Origin: an uncultured Clostridia bacterium
GTDB taxonomy: Bacteria; Bacillota; Clostridia; TANB77; CAG-508
DNA length: 24,655 nt
Direction of reading: 5' to 3'
Assembly: GCA_934183325.1 (NCBI GenBank)
Contig: CAKPSH010000020.1
Coordinates: forward strand, 1-24,655
The translations under genes were made by a program, and so were the position numbers. The notes beneath the pieces are model-generated. The model searched no databases and was not told where the DNA came from. It was given only the letters and a program-made list of their open reading frames with translations. Shown here one piece after another: positions 13,803-22,072 of this stretch (within the stretch, counting starts at the first letter, position 1; the number at the start of each line of letters is the position of its first letter).

Positions 13803-16427
13803 ATGAAAAAATTACCTGTGGAAAACTACAAAGAAGCAATTATTGAAACTGTGCGGAACCATGACTTTACTCTAATCTCTGCAGAAACAGGTTCTGGTAA
13901 GTCTACTCAGATACCTCAATACCTGTCTGAATGTTATAGTCAAGTTATTATAACAGAGCCTAGAGTGATGGCGGCAAAAACACTGGCCAAAAGGGTCGCA
14001 GAAGAAATGGAAGTAACACTTGGAGAAGAAGTCGGATTTAGGACAGCTTATGACAAGTGTGTTTCCGTTGACAGCAAAATAGTGTACTGTACGGATGGTT
14101 TGCAATTGATTAGAACGATCTTTAATGAAGACAGCAAAGCAGAAAGAGTTTTAATTATTGATGAAGTCCATGAGTGGAACATCAATATCGAAACACTTGT
14201 TGCATGGTGCAAATTTATGCAAAAGAAGTGGAATACCAAAGTTGTACTTATGAGTGCAACAATGGATTGTACTGATTTGGCAGAATTCTTCGGCAAAGAT
14301 TGTACTACATTGAACATCAATGGTACATTGTATGATGTGGATGTAGAAGAGAGACCAAAAGATTCTTTGATTCAAACGGTAAAAGAGAACATTGGAAAAG
14401 GAAAGAACATTCTTGTATTTGTTCCAGGCAAAAAAGAAATTGACGAAGTGATTGAGCGCTTGTGTATGGAAGATGCTACTGTATTACCATTACATGGAGA
14501 GCTAGATTGGGAAGAGCAGAAGAAATGCTTTGCACAATATTCCAATCCGAAAGTCATTGTAGCTACCAATGTAGCGCAAACCTCAATTACAATACCCGAT
14601 ATTGATGTTGTGGTTGATAGCGGTAATGCTAAATTGTCGATTGCAGTTAGCGGAATTCAAGGACTGTTTTTAAAGGCAATTAGTCAAGCCGATATCGCAC
14701 AACGAAAAGGTAGGGCTGGTAGAACAAAAGAAGGAAAGTATTTTCTGTGTTCCGATGAACCCATTGAAAGCAGAGAAAAGTATACTGTACCTGAAATTCA
14801 AAGAAGCATTTTGGACCGAGTTGTTTTGCAGATTGCAGCAGCTGGGTTAGATGCTGAAGAACTTCAATTCTATCATCAGCCAGAGAAAGAATCTATACTG
14901 TCTGCCAAAAAAGAACTTCAAGTTTTGGGAGCTATTTCTGGGAGAAATGTAACTGAACTCGGTTACAAGATGGTTAGAATCCCTGTATCTGTCCAATTGG
15001 CTAGAATGATTATTGAGGCTGAAAAGTACGGTGTTACAGAGCCTGTAATGATCATTTCGTCGATAATTGAGATGGGAGGCCTTTTGACTTCGAAAAGTTG
15101 CTACTACAATTTTACGAAAGAAAGAGGCAGCGATTTGCTGGCTGAACTTGATGTATGGAAATACATAAATAAACAAAGCCGCATTGATTTTGAAAGCCTT
15201 GGAATCAAAAAGAAAAACTTCTTTAAGATTAAGGGGCATATCAGAAAATTAAAGGAGACGTTGAATGGAATTGTTGAATTGACTAATAATGATGATCGAG
15301 AAGCAATTGTAAAATCTTGCCTGTGTGGTTTGGTATCCCATGTATATATTCAAAATTATGATGGATGTATTGATGAGAACGGAATGACAGCACGGCTCGA
15401 TAGAAACAGTTGCATTTCGAGTTATTCTAAGTTCATAGTAGGAATTCCTAGAACTATCGAAACGAAGAACTACTATGGCATATCTAGTAAATTCAACATT
15501 ATTAAGTTCGCAACTACAATAGAGAAAGAAAACCTATTTACTCTGGTCCCGGCAAGTATCTGCACTGAAGAGAGCGTAAGATATTCTAGCACTCATGATT
15601 CAGTTGAAGTAACTGTTAACAAATCTTTTGCCGGTATGCATATATCTACTGAAGTGCATTACGATAAATCACATCCTCAATATGCTGAACTTAAGGCAGA
15701 ATATGAGCAAAATGTGAGGAAGATGGAGGCATATCAGCAGTCTATCAAACGGCAAGAAGCTGTTGTCATTGATGGAAAGGTTTTTCAAATTCAACATAGC
15801 ATCTGGTGTAAAGGTGATTTTATCGATCTTGATATGGAAACTCTGTTTACTACAGCTGTGAAAGAAGTTAGACTTGATTCTGGCAAACAAATCAAGTGTG
15901 GCTGCGAAGACAGTTGGGATAACAAAAAGTTCGACAATATCATTGCTCTTAGAAATTGTGTTGAAATGCAACGCTTGAGTAACATGAGAAAGAAAAAGGC
16001 TAAAGAATATGAAGCCTTAAAGATAAGCAATCTCGAAGCTGCTATTGCAATACATGAAAAACTTGGACAACAACAGCTCACTATGAACAATGGTGGCTAT
16101 GGAAACGCACCAATTTTGGTCTATGGTTATCTTACTTTGAAGAAAGAGACTGTAACAGCTAAAATTGGTGATGATGAGGAAAAAGCCAAAACAAGTACAC
16201 GTGAGGCTATTCAATATCTGTTCCTTAAAAAGGTTGAGAAAGACTATGGCACAGATAAATTTAGCCACCAGGAAGGAAAAAAGAAAAAAGCTCTTACAGA
16301 AAAAGAAATGAAGGTGAAATCGGAATTCGATTCCCTGGTTAGGGATGTGTTGTTTAATCTTACGGAGGATAACGCTCTTGAAAGCTTAGAATTCGTGGAT
16401 GAATACTTTCATGAGCTAATGCAGTAA
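13803..16427 (+). CDS. DEAH-box (HrpA/HrpB-like) helicase with unrecognised C-terminal region
   Basis: An 874-residue superfamily 2 helicase. Motifs are complete: AETGSGKST (Lys33), TEPR (51-54), DEVH (120-123), SAT (151-153), LHGELDWEEQ near 230, ATNVAQTSITIP and QRKGRAGR (300-307). A ratchet-like helical domain follows to about 430. Beyond about residue 480 nothing is recognisable to me; there are Lys/Glu-rich coiled stretches near 700 and 830. The family unwinds RNA or RNA-DNA with ATP. Base composition stands out: one 60-base line (14581-14640) has 23 G or C, against 11 in a line of the nearby hydrolase gene (12361-12420). Codons such as CTG, CGG and GCC are more frequent than in neighbours. 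This suggests recent transfer. It has its own promoter and terminator, so it is a single-gene cargo. A role in RNA metabolism or in defence against phage cannot be decided from sequence. Confidence 0.88.
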   Translation: MKKLPVENYKEAIIETVRNHDFTLISAETGSGKSTQIPQYLSECYSQVIITEPRVMAAKTLAKRVAEEMEVTLGEEVGFRTAYDKCVSVDSKIVYCTDGLQLIRTIFNEDSKAERVLIIDEVHEWNINIETLVAWCKFMQKKWNTKVVLMSATMDCTDLAEFFGKDCTTLNINGTLYDVDVEERPKDSLIQTVKENIGKGKNILVFVPGKKEIDEVIERLCMEDATVLPLHGELDWEEQKKCFAQYSNPKVIVATNVAQTSITIPDIDVVVDSGNAKLSIAVSGIQGLFLKAISQADIAQRKGRAGRTKEGKYFLCSDEPIESREKYTVPEIQRSILDRVVLQIAAAGLDAEELQFYHQPEKESILSAKKELQVLGAISGRNVTELGYKMVRIPVSVQLARMIIEAEKYGVTEPVMIISSIIEMGGLLTSKSCYYNFTKERGSDLLAELDVWKYINKQSRIDFESLGIKKKNFFKIKGHIRKLKETLNGIVELTNNDDREAIVKSCLCGLVSHVYIQNYDGCIDENGMTARLDRNSCISSYSKFIVGIPRTIETKNYYGISSKFNIIKFATTIEKENLFTLVPASICTEESVRYSSTHDSVEVTVNKSFAGMHISTEVHYDKSHPQYAELKAEYEQNVRKMEAYQQSIKRQEAVVIDGKVFQIQHSIWCKGDFIDLDMETLFTTAVKEVRLDSGKQIKCGCEDSWDNKKFDNIIALRNCVEMQRLSNMRKKKAKEYEALKISNLEAAIAIHEKLGQQQLTMNNGGYGNAPILVYGYLTLKKETVTAKIGDDEEKAKTSTREAIQYLFLKKVEKDYGTDKFSHQEGKKKKALTEKEMKVKSEFDSLVRDVLFNLTEDNALESLEFVDEYFHELMQ

Positions 16428-16442
16428 GGTCACAATACAAAA

Positions 16443-16480
16443 GCAAAAACACTACCAACGTTTGTTGGTAGTGTTTTTGT
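16443..16480 (+). terminator. Strong intrinsic terminator of the helicase gene
   Basis: AAAAACACTACCAAC (16445-16459) is perfectly complementary to 16464-16478 around a 4-base loop (GTTT); a C-G and a G-T pair extend the base. The arms themselves provide A- and T-runs, so it can work in both directions. Confidence 0.92.
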
Positions 16481-16488
16481 AATATACA

Positions 16489-16623
16489 GTGGTTGGATTA
16501 AAAGAGTTAGGACATGAAATAGAGACACATAATGAGATAGCGGCGGTAAAAGTAAAATATTTACATAAGATAAAAAGTATAATACAACGCATCAATAGCA
16601 AAACGCTATATGCTGAAATTTAG
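16489..16623 (+). pseudogene. Possible 3' fragment of a lost gene (44 codons)
   Basis: A frame opens directly after the helicase terminator (a TAA at 16480-16482) and continues through GLKELGHEIETHNEIAAV to a TAG at 16621-16623. The composition is protein-like, but a GTG at 16489 is the only candidate start and it has no ribosome binding site. Its stop overlaps the TAGGAGG site of the next gene, as in a coupled operon. It probably is the tail of a gene whose front was lost when the helicase segment arrived. A chance frame cannot be excluded. Confidence 0.35.
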
Positions 16624-16634
16624 GAGGAAAAAAT

Positions 16635-18044
16635 ATGAATCTTGCTGTTCAATTAACTAATGGTACAATAAAACGGTTTAAAGAAATTCTCTATCTAGAT
16701 GCAAAAGATGAAAAATCAGTATGCGAGAGATTCCATGTAGAACCACAAAAAGTACGAATGAAAACATTAGAATCACAACAGATAAGACCATTTTATTTTG
16801 ATGAAAATGGTAAGACTTGCGATCAGAATGATGAATGCTATTATACAGTATCAACTAGAAAAAGTGAGAAATTTATAGAAGAAATTAAAAAACATTTAAG
16901 AAAAAGAAAGGAGTATATTAAACCTTTTGATATTGTTATTCCTCCCAAAACATGGTTATGATACAAGAGCTCAAAAGAGCTAGAAATGTATGCTAAAGAA
17001 ATAGGAGGACACATTGCAGATACTACAGAGTGGGCTTTATGGGTTACACAGAGGTTACAAAACGGAGAAACTTTAGAATAGCTTAATCAGAAATGGATAG
17101 AAAGGGATTATCAGTGGATTATAAAAGAAAATTTTTATGGTTGTTTCTTGGATTGTTGTCTAGGAGGATCTGTAATTGGGTTTGACTTTGGCTCAGAGAG
17201 TGAAGGAACAAAAAATCCAGAAACCAAAGACTATAGATGTGCAGTCCCACTAATAGTTGTGGAAGGAGAAGAAAAAACTCAAAGCAATAAAGAAGAAAAG
17301 AGTATAACTATTGAAATCACTTACACCAATGGAGAAAAAGAACAAGTACATAATGTCAAAAAGTATAGCCTTGAAGATATCTATATGAATAATGGATCGT
17401 GCTCAAGACAATTTGGGTTTGAATTTTTACCTTATGTGAATGAAAAAGAAACTATTTGGGTAAATGTCAATAATATCAAATTTGAGATGTTTGACAATTT
17501 ATTTGATGTTGAAGATCCAAATGAACGTTGGTACATGAATGAAATTTCTAAAGCTATAAAGCTAGTAAAAGGTTGCCCTAATGCAGCTTTTTCTCAACCA
17601 TTTCAGCTAATTATACCAAACCGGATGTATAATACTAGAAGGATAGGAAGTACATTGCGAAGTTTAGCGATGAGTGGAGTGAAAGGTGTAGAGAGTGAAA
17701 CAGGAATAGCTGGAAAGATTCATTTGCTTTTATGGTGTGCAGAGTTGATTTTGGAAGGAAAAGATTTGATAGAAGTTCTTAATACCAAAGTTAGTTTAAG
17801 AAGTCATTTAGTATATGCCGATAAATATAGTAAGGAAAAATACGTGACTTACCATACATTAGGAGATCTTAGAGTAGATGAAATATAGAATGGAATGATG
17901 AGGATAGTGTGAGAGCTACAAAATTATTATTTTGCGAAGGAGAAAGCAGATATAAATGGTTTAATGGAGGCTTTTTATAATAAAAATGAAATGCCAGCTT
18001 TTACAACGGATATGGTACCAATTTTAATAAGAGGCAGTAAGTAA
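16635..18044 (+). pseudogene. 470-codon unknown gene broken by nonsense mutations and indels
   Basis: A strong TAGGAGG site precedes the ATG. One single frame carries coding-like sequence for 470 codons to a TAA at 18042-18044 but is interrupted by stops. They are TGA at 16959 (between KTWL and YKSSKELEMYAKEIGG), TAG at 17079 (between NGETLE and LNQKWIERDYQW), TAG at 17886 and TGA at 17910. The first two look like single transitions from TGG and CAG. Around 17886-17912 the shifted frame reads EWNDEDSV, and the original frame resumes with ELQNYYFAKEKAD; a pair of compensating indels would restore continuity. The longest open piece (17148-17888, 246 codons) includes SGVKGVESETGIAGK and HLLLWCAELILEG. 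I do not recognise the family. Base composition is like the chromosome, unlike the helicase upstream. Confidence 0.7.
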
Positions 18045-18092
18045 AAAGAGCATTCCCCACCCGTTTTACGGGTGTGGAATGCTCTTTTTACT
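18040..18092. terminator. Very stable bidirectional hairpin terminator
   Basis: AGTAAAAAGAGCATTCC (18040-18056) and then CACCCG pair with CGGGTG and GGAATGCTCTTTTTACT (ending 18092), with one C-T mismatch. The loop is 3-5 T-rich bases. It is markedly richer in G and C at the tip than other hairpins here, and it overlaps the stop of the broken gene. Confidence 0.9.
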
Positions 18093-18121
18093 CATATATT
18101 ATAAATGTAAGCTCTTTAATC

Positions 18122-18150
18122 TTGAATTTCATTTTGTAATATGATATATT
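18122..18150 (+). promoter_or_regulatory. Sigma-A promoter of the cardiolipin synthase gene
   Basis: TTGAAT (18122-18127) and TATATT (18145-18150) are 17 bases apart, about 31 bases ahead of the start codon. Confidence 0.6.
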
Positions 18151-18181
18151 ATGTAAAGAAAAATATAAGGAGGAAAATGAA

Positions 18182-19705
18182 TTGAAACTTCTTAAATTAT
18201 TATTTAAAAGAGTAACATTAGTTATTTTTGCAATTTTAATTCAAGCTATATGGTTCGTACTTCAAATAGTGAATTTTAGTAATTATTTTATTGGATTGCA
18301 CTACATATTTTTATTACTAAGCATAGTAATTGTATTAGCCATAATAAAAAGAGAAAGGCATATAGATACAAAATTACCTTGGATTATAGTAATTTTGCTA
18401 TTTCCATTGTTCGGAGGAGTTTTATATATTTTTGCGGGAGCAACGCTGTATTCAAGCCCAAGTTTAAAGAAAATAAATAAAACTAGAGAGAAAGTAAAAG
18501 AAACCTTACATCAAGACGAGAATGTCTTAAATGAAATCAAGAAAATAGATAAAGATGTTTATAGCCAAATAAGTTACATTTCAAACTATATAGGATATCC
18601 TACTTACAATAATAGTAGAATTGAATATTGGGATTCAGGAGAAGAAACGTATAAAAATATGCTGGTAGAACTTGAAAAAGCAGAGAAGTTTATATTCATT
18701 GAATTCTTTATTATAAGCGAAGGAAAGATGTGGCAAGGAATACTTGATATATTACAGAAAAAAGTAAAACAAGGAGTAGATGTAAGAGTAATATATGATG
18801 ATATAGGAAGTATTGGAGGATTACCAAATAACTATTATAAGAAGTTAAGAAAAATGGGAATAAAAGCAATAGCTTTTAATAGGCTAGTACCTGTATTAGC
18901 CGTATTTATGAATAATAGAGATCACAGAAAAATTATGGTAATAGATGGAAACATAGTGTTTAGCGGAGGATTAAATTTAGCTGATGAATATATTAATGAA
19001 AAAGAAAGATTTGGGCACTGGAAAGACAATGGAATTATGATAAAAGGTGAAGCGGTTTGGAATTTCACAAGTATGTTTTTAGGAATTTGGAATGCATATA
19101 TAAATGAAGATAAAGAATTTACAAAATATAGACCAACTATCACTACGGTTAGCGATAGTAATGGATTTATAGCTCCCTATGGAGAAAACCCATTAGATGA
19201 CGAAATTGTAGGAGAAAATATATATTTAAACATTATAAATCAAGCAAAAGAATATGTGTATATTTTTACACCATATTTAATTATTGACAGTGAAATGATA
19301 ACAGCACTTACCTTGGCAAGAAAAAGAGGTGTAGATATACGAATAGTTACACCAGGAATTCCAGATAAGAAAATTGTATTTACATTAACACGTTCTTATT
19401 ACGAAATGCTAATAAAAGATGGTGTAAAAATATATGAATATACACCAGGATTTATCCATTCAAAAGTATTTGTAAGTGATGATAAAGTAGCGACTGTTGG
19501 TACACTTAATTTAGATTATAGAAGTTTATATTTACATTTTGAATGCGGAACATATATTTTTGAATCTAGTGTAATAAAAAATATAAAAGAAGATGCAATA
19601 AATACAATTGATATAAGTAAAGAGATAAAAATGAAAGATTGTAAAGTAGGAATATTAAAATCAATATTTCAATCAATATTAAGAATTTTCGCACCTTTGA
19701 TGTAA
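18182..19705 (+). CDS. cls: Cardiolipin synthase (phospholipase D superfamily)
   Basis: A membrane enzyme that condenses two phosphatidylglycerol molecules into cardiolipin and glycerol. The 507-residue length is typical. Two N-terminal membrane helices (about 10-30 and 38-55) and a third hydrophobic stretch (66-88) precede two PLD domains. The two catalytic HKD motifs are intact: His248, Lys250, Asp255 in HRKIMVIDG, followed by SGGLNLADEY; and His426, Lys428, Asp433 in HSKVFVSDD, followed by GTLNLDYRS. The start is a TTG, with AAGGAGG eight bases upstream. The nearby ATG at 18177 leads straight to a stop. It stands alone, with its own promoter, and the pta promoter follows immediately. Confidence 0.95.
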   Translation: MKLLKLLFKRVTLVIFAILIQAIWFVLQIVNFSNYFIGLHYIFLLLSIVIVLAIIKRERHIDTKLPWIIVILLFPLFGGVLYIFAGATLYSSPSLKKINKTREKVKETLHQDENVLNEIKKIDKDVYSQISYISNYIGYPTYNNSRIEYWDSGEETYKNMLVELEKAEKFIFIEFFIISEGKMWQGILDILQKKVKQGVDVRVIYDDIGSIGGLPNNYYKKLRKMGIKAIAFNRLVPVLAVFMNNRDHRKIMVIDGNIVFSGGLNLADEYINEKERFGHWKDNGIMIKGEAVWNFTSMFLGIWNAYINEDKEFTKYRPTITTVSDSNGFIAPYGENPLDDEIVGENIYLNIINQAKEYVYIFTPYLIIDSEMITALTLARKRGVDIRIVTPGIPDKKIVFTLTRSYYEMLIKDGVKIYEYTPGFIHSKVFVSDDKVATVGTLNLDYRSLYLHFECGTYIFESSVIKNIKEDAINTIDISKEIKMKDCKVGILKSIFQSILRIFAPLM

Positions 19706-19711
19706 AATCAC

Positions 19712-19740
19712 TTGTCAATTTTCCTTATTTGATATATAAT
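19712..19740 (+). promoter_or_regulatory. Sigma-A promoter of pta-ackA
   Basis: TTGTCA (19712-19717) and a perfect TATAAT (19735-19740) are 17 bases apart. The promoter begins seven bases after the cls stop. Initiation near 19747 rules out the earlier in-frame ATG at 19729 as a start for this transcript. Confidence 0.85.
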
Positions 19741-19773
19741 ATTAGCATTATAATTTTAAGTGGAGGAAATAAA

Positions 19774-20772
19774 ATGGCTTTTATTGATGAAATAAAAAAT
19801 AGAGCAAAAAAAGAAATAAAAACAATAGTTTTACCAGAAGCAAGTGATATTAGAACTATTGAAGCAGCTTCTATTGTATTAAAAGAAAAAATCGCTAATA
19901 TTATTCTAATAGGTAATGAAGAACAAATAAAAAAATTAGCAGAAGAAAATAATTTTGATATTTCAGAAGCACAAATTATAAATCCAGAAAATTCTAAAAA
20001 ATATAATGATTATGTAGAAAAATTTTATGAATTAAGAAAAGAAAAAGGAATGACAATTGAAAAGGCAAAACAACTTATGCTTGATACTGTTTATTATGGA
20101 ATGATGATGGTTAAAATGAATGAGGCTGATGGATTGGTTTCAGGTGCAATTCATTCAACAGCAGATACTTTAAGACCAGCATTACAAATACTAAAAACAG
20201 CACCAGGAACAAAGCTTGTTTCAGCCTTTTTTGTTATGGTAGTTCCAGATTGTGAATACGGAGAAAATGGTACATTTGTATTTGGAGATAGTGGATTAAA
20301 TGAAAACCCTGATGCAGATAAACTTTCAGAAATAGCAATATCTTCTGCAAAAAGTTTTGAACAATTAACAGGAAAAGAATCAAAAGTAGCAATGCTTTCA
20401 TATTCTACAAAGGGAAGTGCTCATTCTGAATTAACAGATAAAGTTATTGAAGCAACCAAACTTGTAAAAGAAAAAGCACCACAATTATTAGTAGATGGAG
20501 AATTACAATTAGATGCAGCAATTATACCTGAAATTGCAAAATCAAAAGCACCAGATAGTGAAATAGCAGGAAAAGCAAATACATTAATATTCCCAAATTT
20601 AGATGCAGGAAACATTGGATATAAATTAGTACAACGTTTAGCAAAAGCTGAAGCTTATGGACCTTTATGTCAAGGAATTGCAAAGCCAGTAAATGATTTA
20701 TCAAGAGGATGTTCAAGCAAAGATATTGTTGGGGTAATTGCTATAACATCTGTACAAGCACAAAGCAAATAA
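19774..20772 (+). CDS. pta: Phosphate acetyltransferase
   Basis: Converts acetyl-CoA and phosphate to acetyl phosphate and CoA, the first step of acetate fermentation. The 332-residue product is the short Pta form. Family blocks are clear: IVLPEASDIRTIEAA near the N-terminus, DGLVSGAIHSTADTLRPALQI in the substrate site (read in two parts around residue 125), FGDSGLNENPDADKLSEIA, SYSTKGSAHSE, and GNIGYKLVQRLAKAEAYGP near the end. The ATG follows GTGGAGG; the earlier in-frame ATG at 19729 lies inside the promoter. The ackA gene begins 21 bases after the stop, so the two form the classical pta-ackA operon. Confidence 0.97.
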   Translation: MAFIDEIKNRAKKEIKTIVLPEASDIRTIEAASIVLKEKIANIILIGNEEQIKKLAEENNFDISEAQIINPENSKKYNDYVEKFYELRKEKGMTIEKAKQLMLDTVYYGMMMVKMNEADGLVSGAIHSTADTLRPALQILKTAPGTKLVSAFFVMVVPDCEYGENGTFVFGDSGLNENPDADKLSEIAISSAKSFEQLTGKESKVAMLSYSTKGSAHSELTDKVIEATKLVKEKAPQLLVDGELQLDAAIIPEIAKSKAPDSEIAGKANTLIFPNLDAGNIGYKLVQRLAKAEAYGPLCQGIAKPVNDLSRGCSSKDIVGVIAITSVQAQSK

Positions 20773-20793
20773 TAGAAAGGAAGTAAATTATAA

Positions 20794-21987
20794 ATGAAAA
20801 TTTTAGTTTTAAACTGTGGAAGCTCATCATTAAAATATCAATTAATTGATATGGATACAGATGAAGTAATGGCATCTGGAAAATATGAAAGAATAGGAGA
20901 AAAAGAAGCATTTATAACACATAAAGCTTGCGGAAAAAAAGTTACTATTGAACATACAGCAATGAATCATACAGAAGCAATAGATTTTACATTAAAACAA
21001 TTAACAAATCCGGAATATAAAGTTATAGATAGCTTAGATGAAGTTAATGCAATAGGACATAGACTTGTTCATGGTGGAGAAAAAATAAGCCAATCAGTTG
21101 TAATTGATGATAATGTTATAGAAGTGTTGAAAGAATGTACAGACTTAGCACCATTACATAACCCAGCAGGAATCATGGGAATAGAAGCTTGCAAAAAAGT
21201 TATGCCAGGAAAACCAATGGTTGGAGTATTTGACACAGCTTTTCATCAAACAATGCCTAAAGATAAATATTTATATGCTATTCCTTATGAATATTATGAA
21301 AAATATGGAATACGTAAATATGGTTTTCACGGAACATCACACATGTATGTATCAAAAAGACTTGCAGAAATAGTAAATAAAGATATTAAAGATTTAAAAA
21401 TAATTACTTGCCACCTAGGTCAAGGTTCAAGTATTTGTGCAGTAGAAGGAGGAAAATCAATAGATACATCTATGGGACTAACCCCATTAGGAGGACTTCC
21501 AATGGTTACTCGTTCAGGAGATTTAGATCCATCTGTTGTAACTTATATAATGAAAAAAGAAAATATGTCAGCAGAACAAGCTGATAGTATGTTAAATAAA
21601 AAATCTGGTTTAACAGCTGTTTCAGGAATGGTTCCAGATTTTAGAGAGATTGAATTAGCTTCTTATGACGAAAATAATGAAAGAGCTCAAATTGCAATTA
21701 AACAATTTACATATTCAATAGCAAGTTATGTTGCAAAATATGCAGTTGCTATGAATGGTGTAGACTACATAGTATTTACAGGTGGAGTTGGAGAAAATCA
21801 AATAAATATCCGTAAAAATATATGCAAACAATTAGAGTTTATGGGAGTTTCAATTGATGAAAAAGCTAACGATATGCGTGGAGAAGAAAAAATGATCTCA
21901 ACAGCTGATTCAAAAGTAAAAGTATATGTAGTACCAACAAACGAAGAATTAATGATTGCTAAGGAAACAGAAAGATTAGCAAAATAA
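20794..21987 (+). CDS. ackA: Acetate kinase
   Basis: Transfers phosphate from acetyl phosphate to ADP, giving acetate and ATP. The 397-residue length is standard. ASKHA-fold motifs are all present: KILVLNCGSSSLKYQ at the N-terminus, GHRLVHGGE, PLHNPAG, FDTAFHQTMP, KYGFHGTSHMYVS, CHLGQGSS, DTSMGLTPLGGLPMVTRSGD (in two overlapping blocks), and FTGGVGEN near the C-terminus. AGAAAGGAAG precedes the ATG. As the second gene of the pta unit it completes substrate-level ATP formation from acetyl-CoA, which points to a fermentative anaerobic lifestyle. Confidence 0.97.
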   Translation: MKILVLNCGSSSLKYQLIDMDTDEVMASGKYERIGEKEAFITHKACGKKVTIEHTAMNHTEAIDFTLKQLTNPEYKVIDSLDEVNAIGHRLVHGGEKISQSVVIDDNVIEVLKECTDLAPLHNPAGIMGIEACKKVMPGKPMVGVFDTAFHQTMPKDKYLYAIPYEYYEKYGIRKYGFHGTSHMYVSKRLAEIVNKDIKDLKIITCHLGQGSSICAVEGGKSIDTSMGLTPLGGLPMVTRSGDLDPSVVTYIMKKENMSAEQADSMLNKKSGLTAVSGMVPDFREIELASYDENNERAQIAIKQFTYSIASYVAKYAVAMNGVDYIVFTGGVGENQINIRKNICKQLEFMGVSIDEKANDMRGEEKMISTADSKVKVYVVPTNEELMIAKETERLAK

Positions 21988-21998
21988 ATATGAACTTA

Positions 21999-22033
21999 AG
22001 AATTTCTAAACTAAAATGATGTTTAGAAATTCT
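21999..22033 (+). terminator. Hairpin between ackA and guaB (weak terminator or attenuator)
   Basis: AGAATTTCTAAAC (21999-22011) and its exact complement (22021-22033) enclose a 9-base loop. The following bases AAATTTATAA do not form a true T-run, so termination may be only partial and guaB could receive read-through from ackA. No clear separate guaB promoter was found. Confidence 0.6.
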
Positions 22034-22072
22034 AAATTTATAAAATTATATTTAAAGAAAGGATTGAAGAAA

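Noticed and set aside
16635..17888. Programmed readthrough or an alternative code at the TGA and TAG codons.
   Set aside because: TGA and TAG end intact genes elsewhere here (for example dprA ends in TGA), and further lesions follow near 17886-17912.
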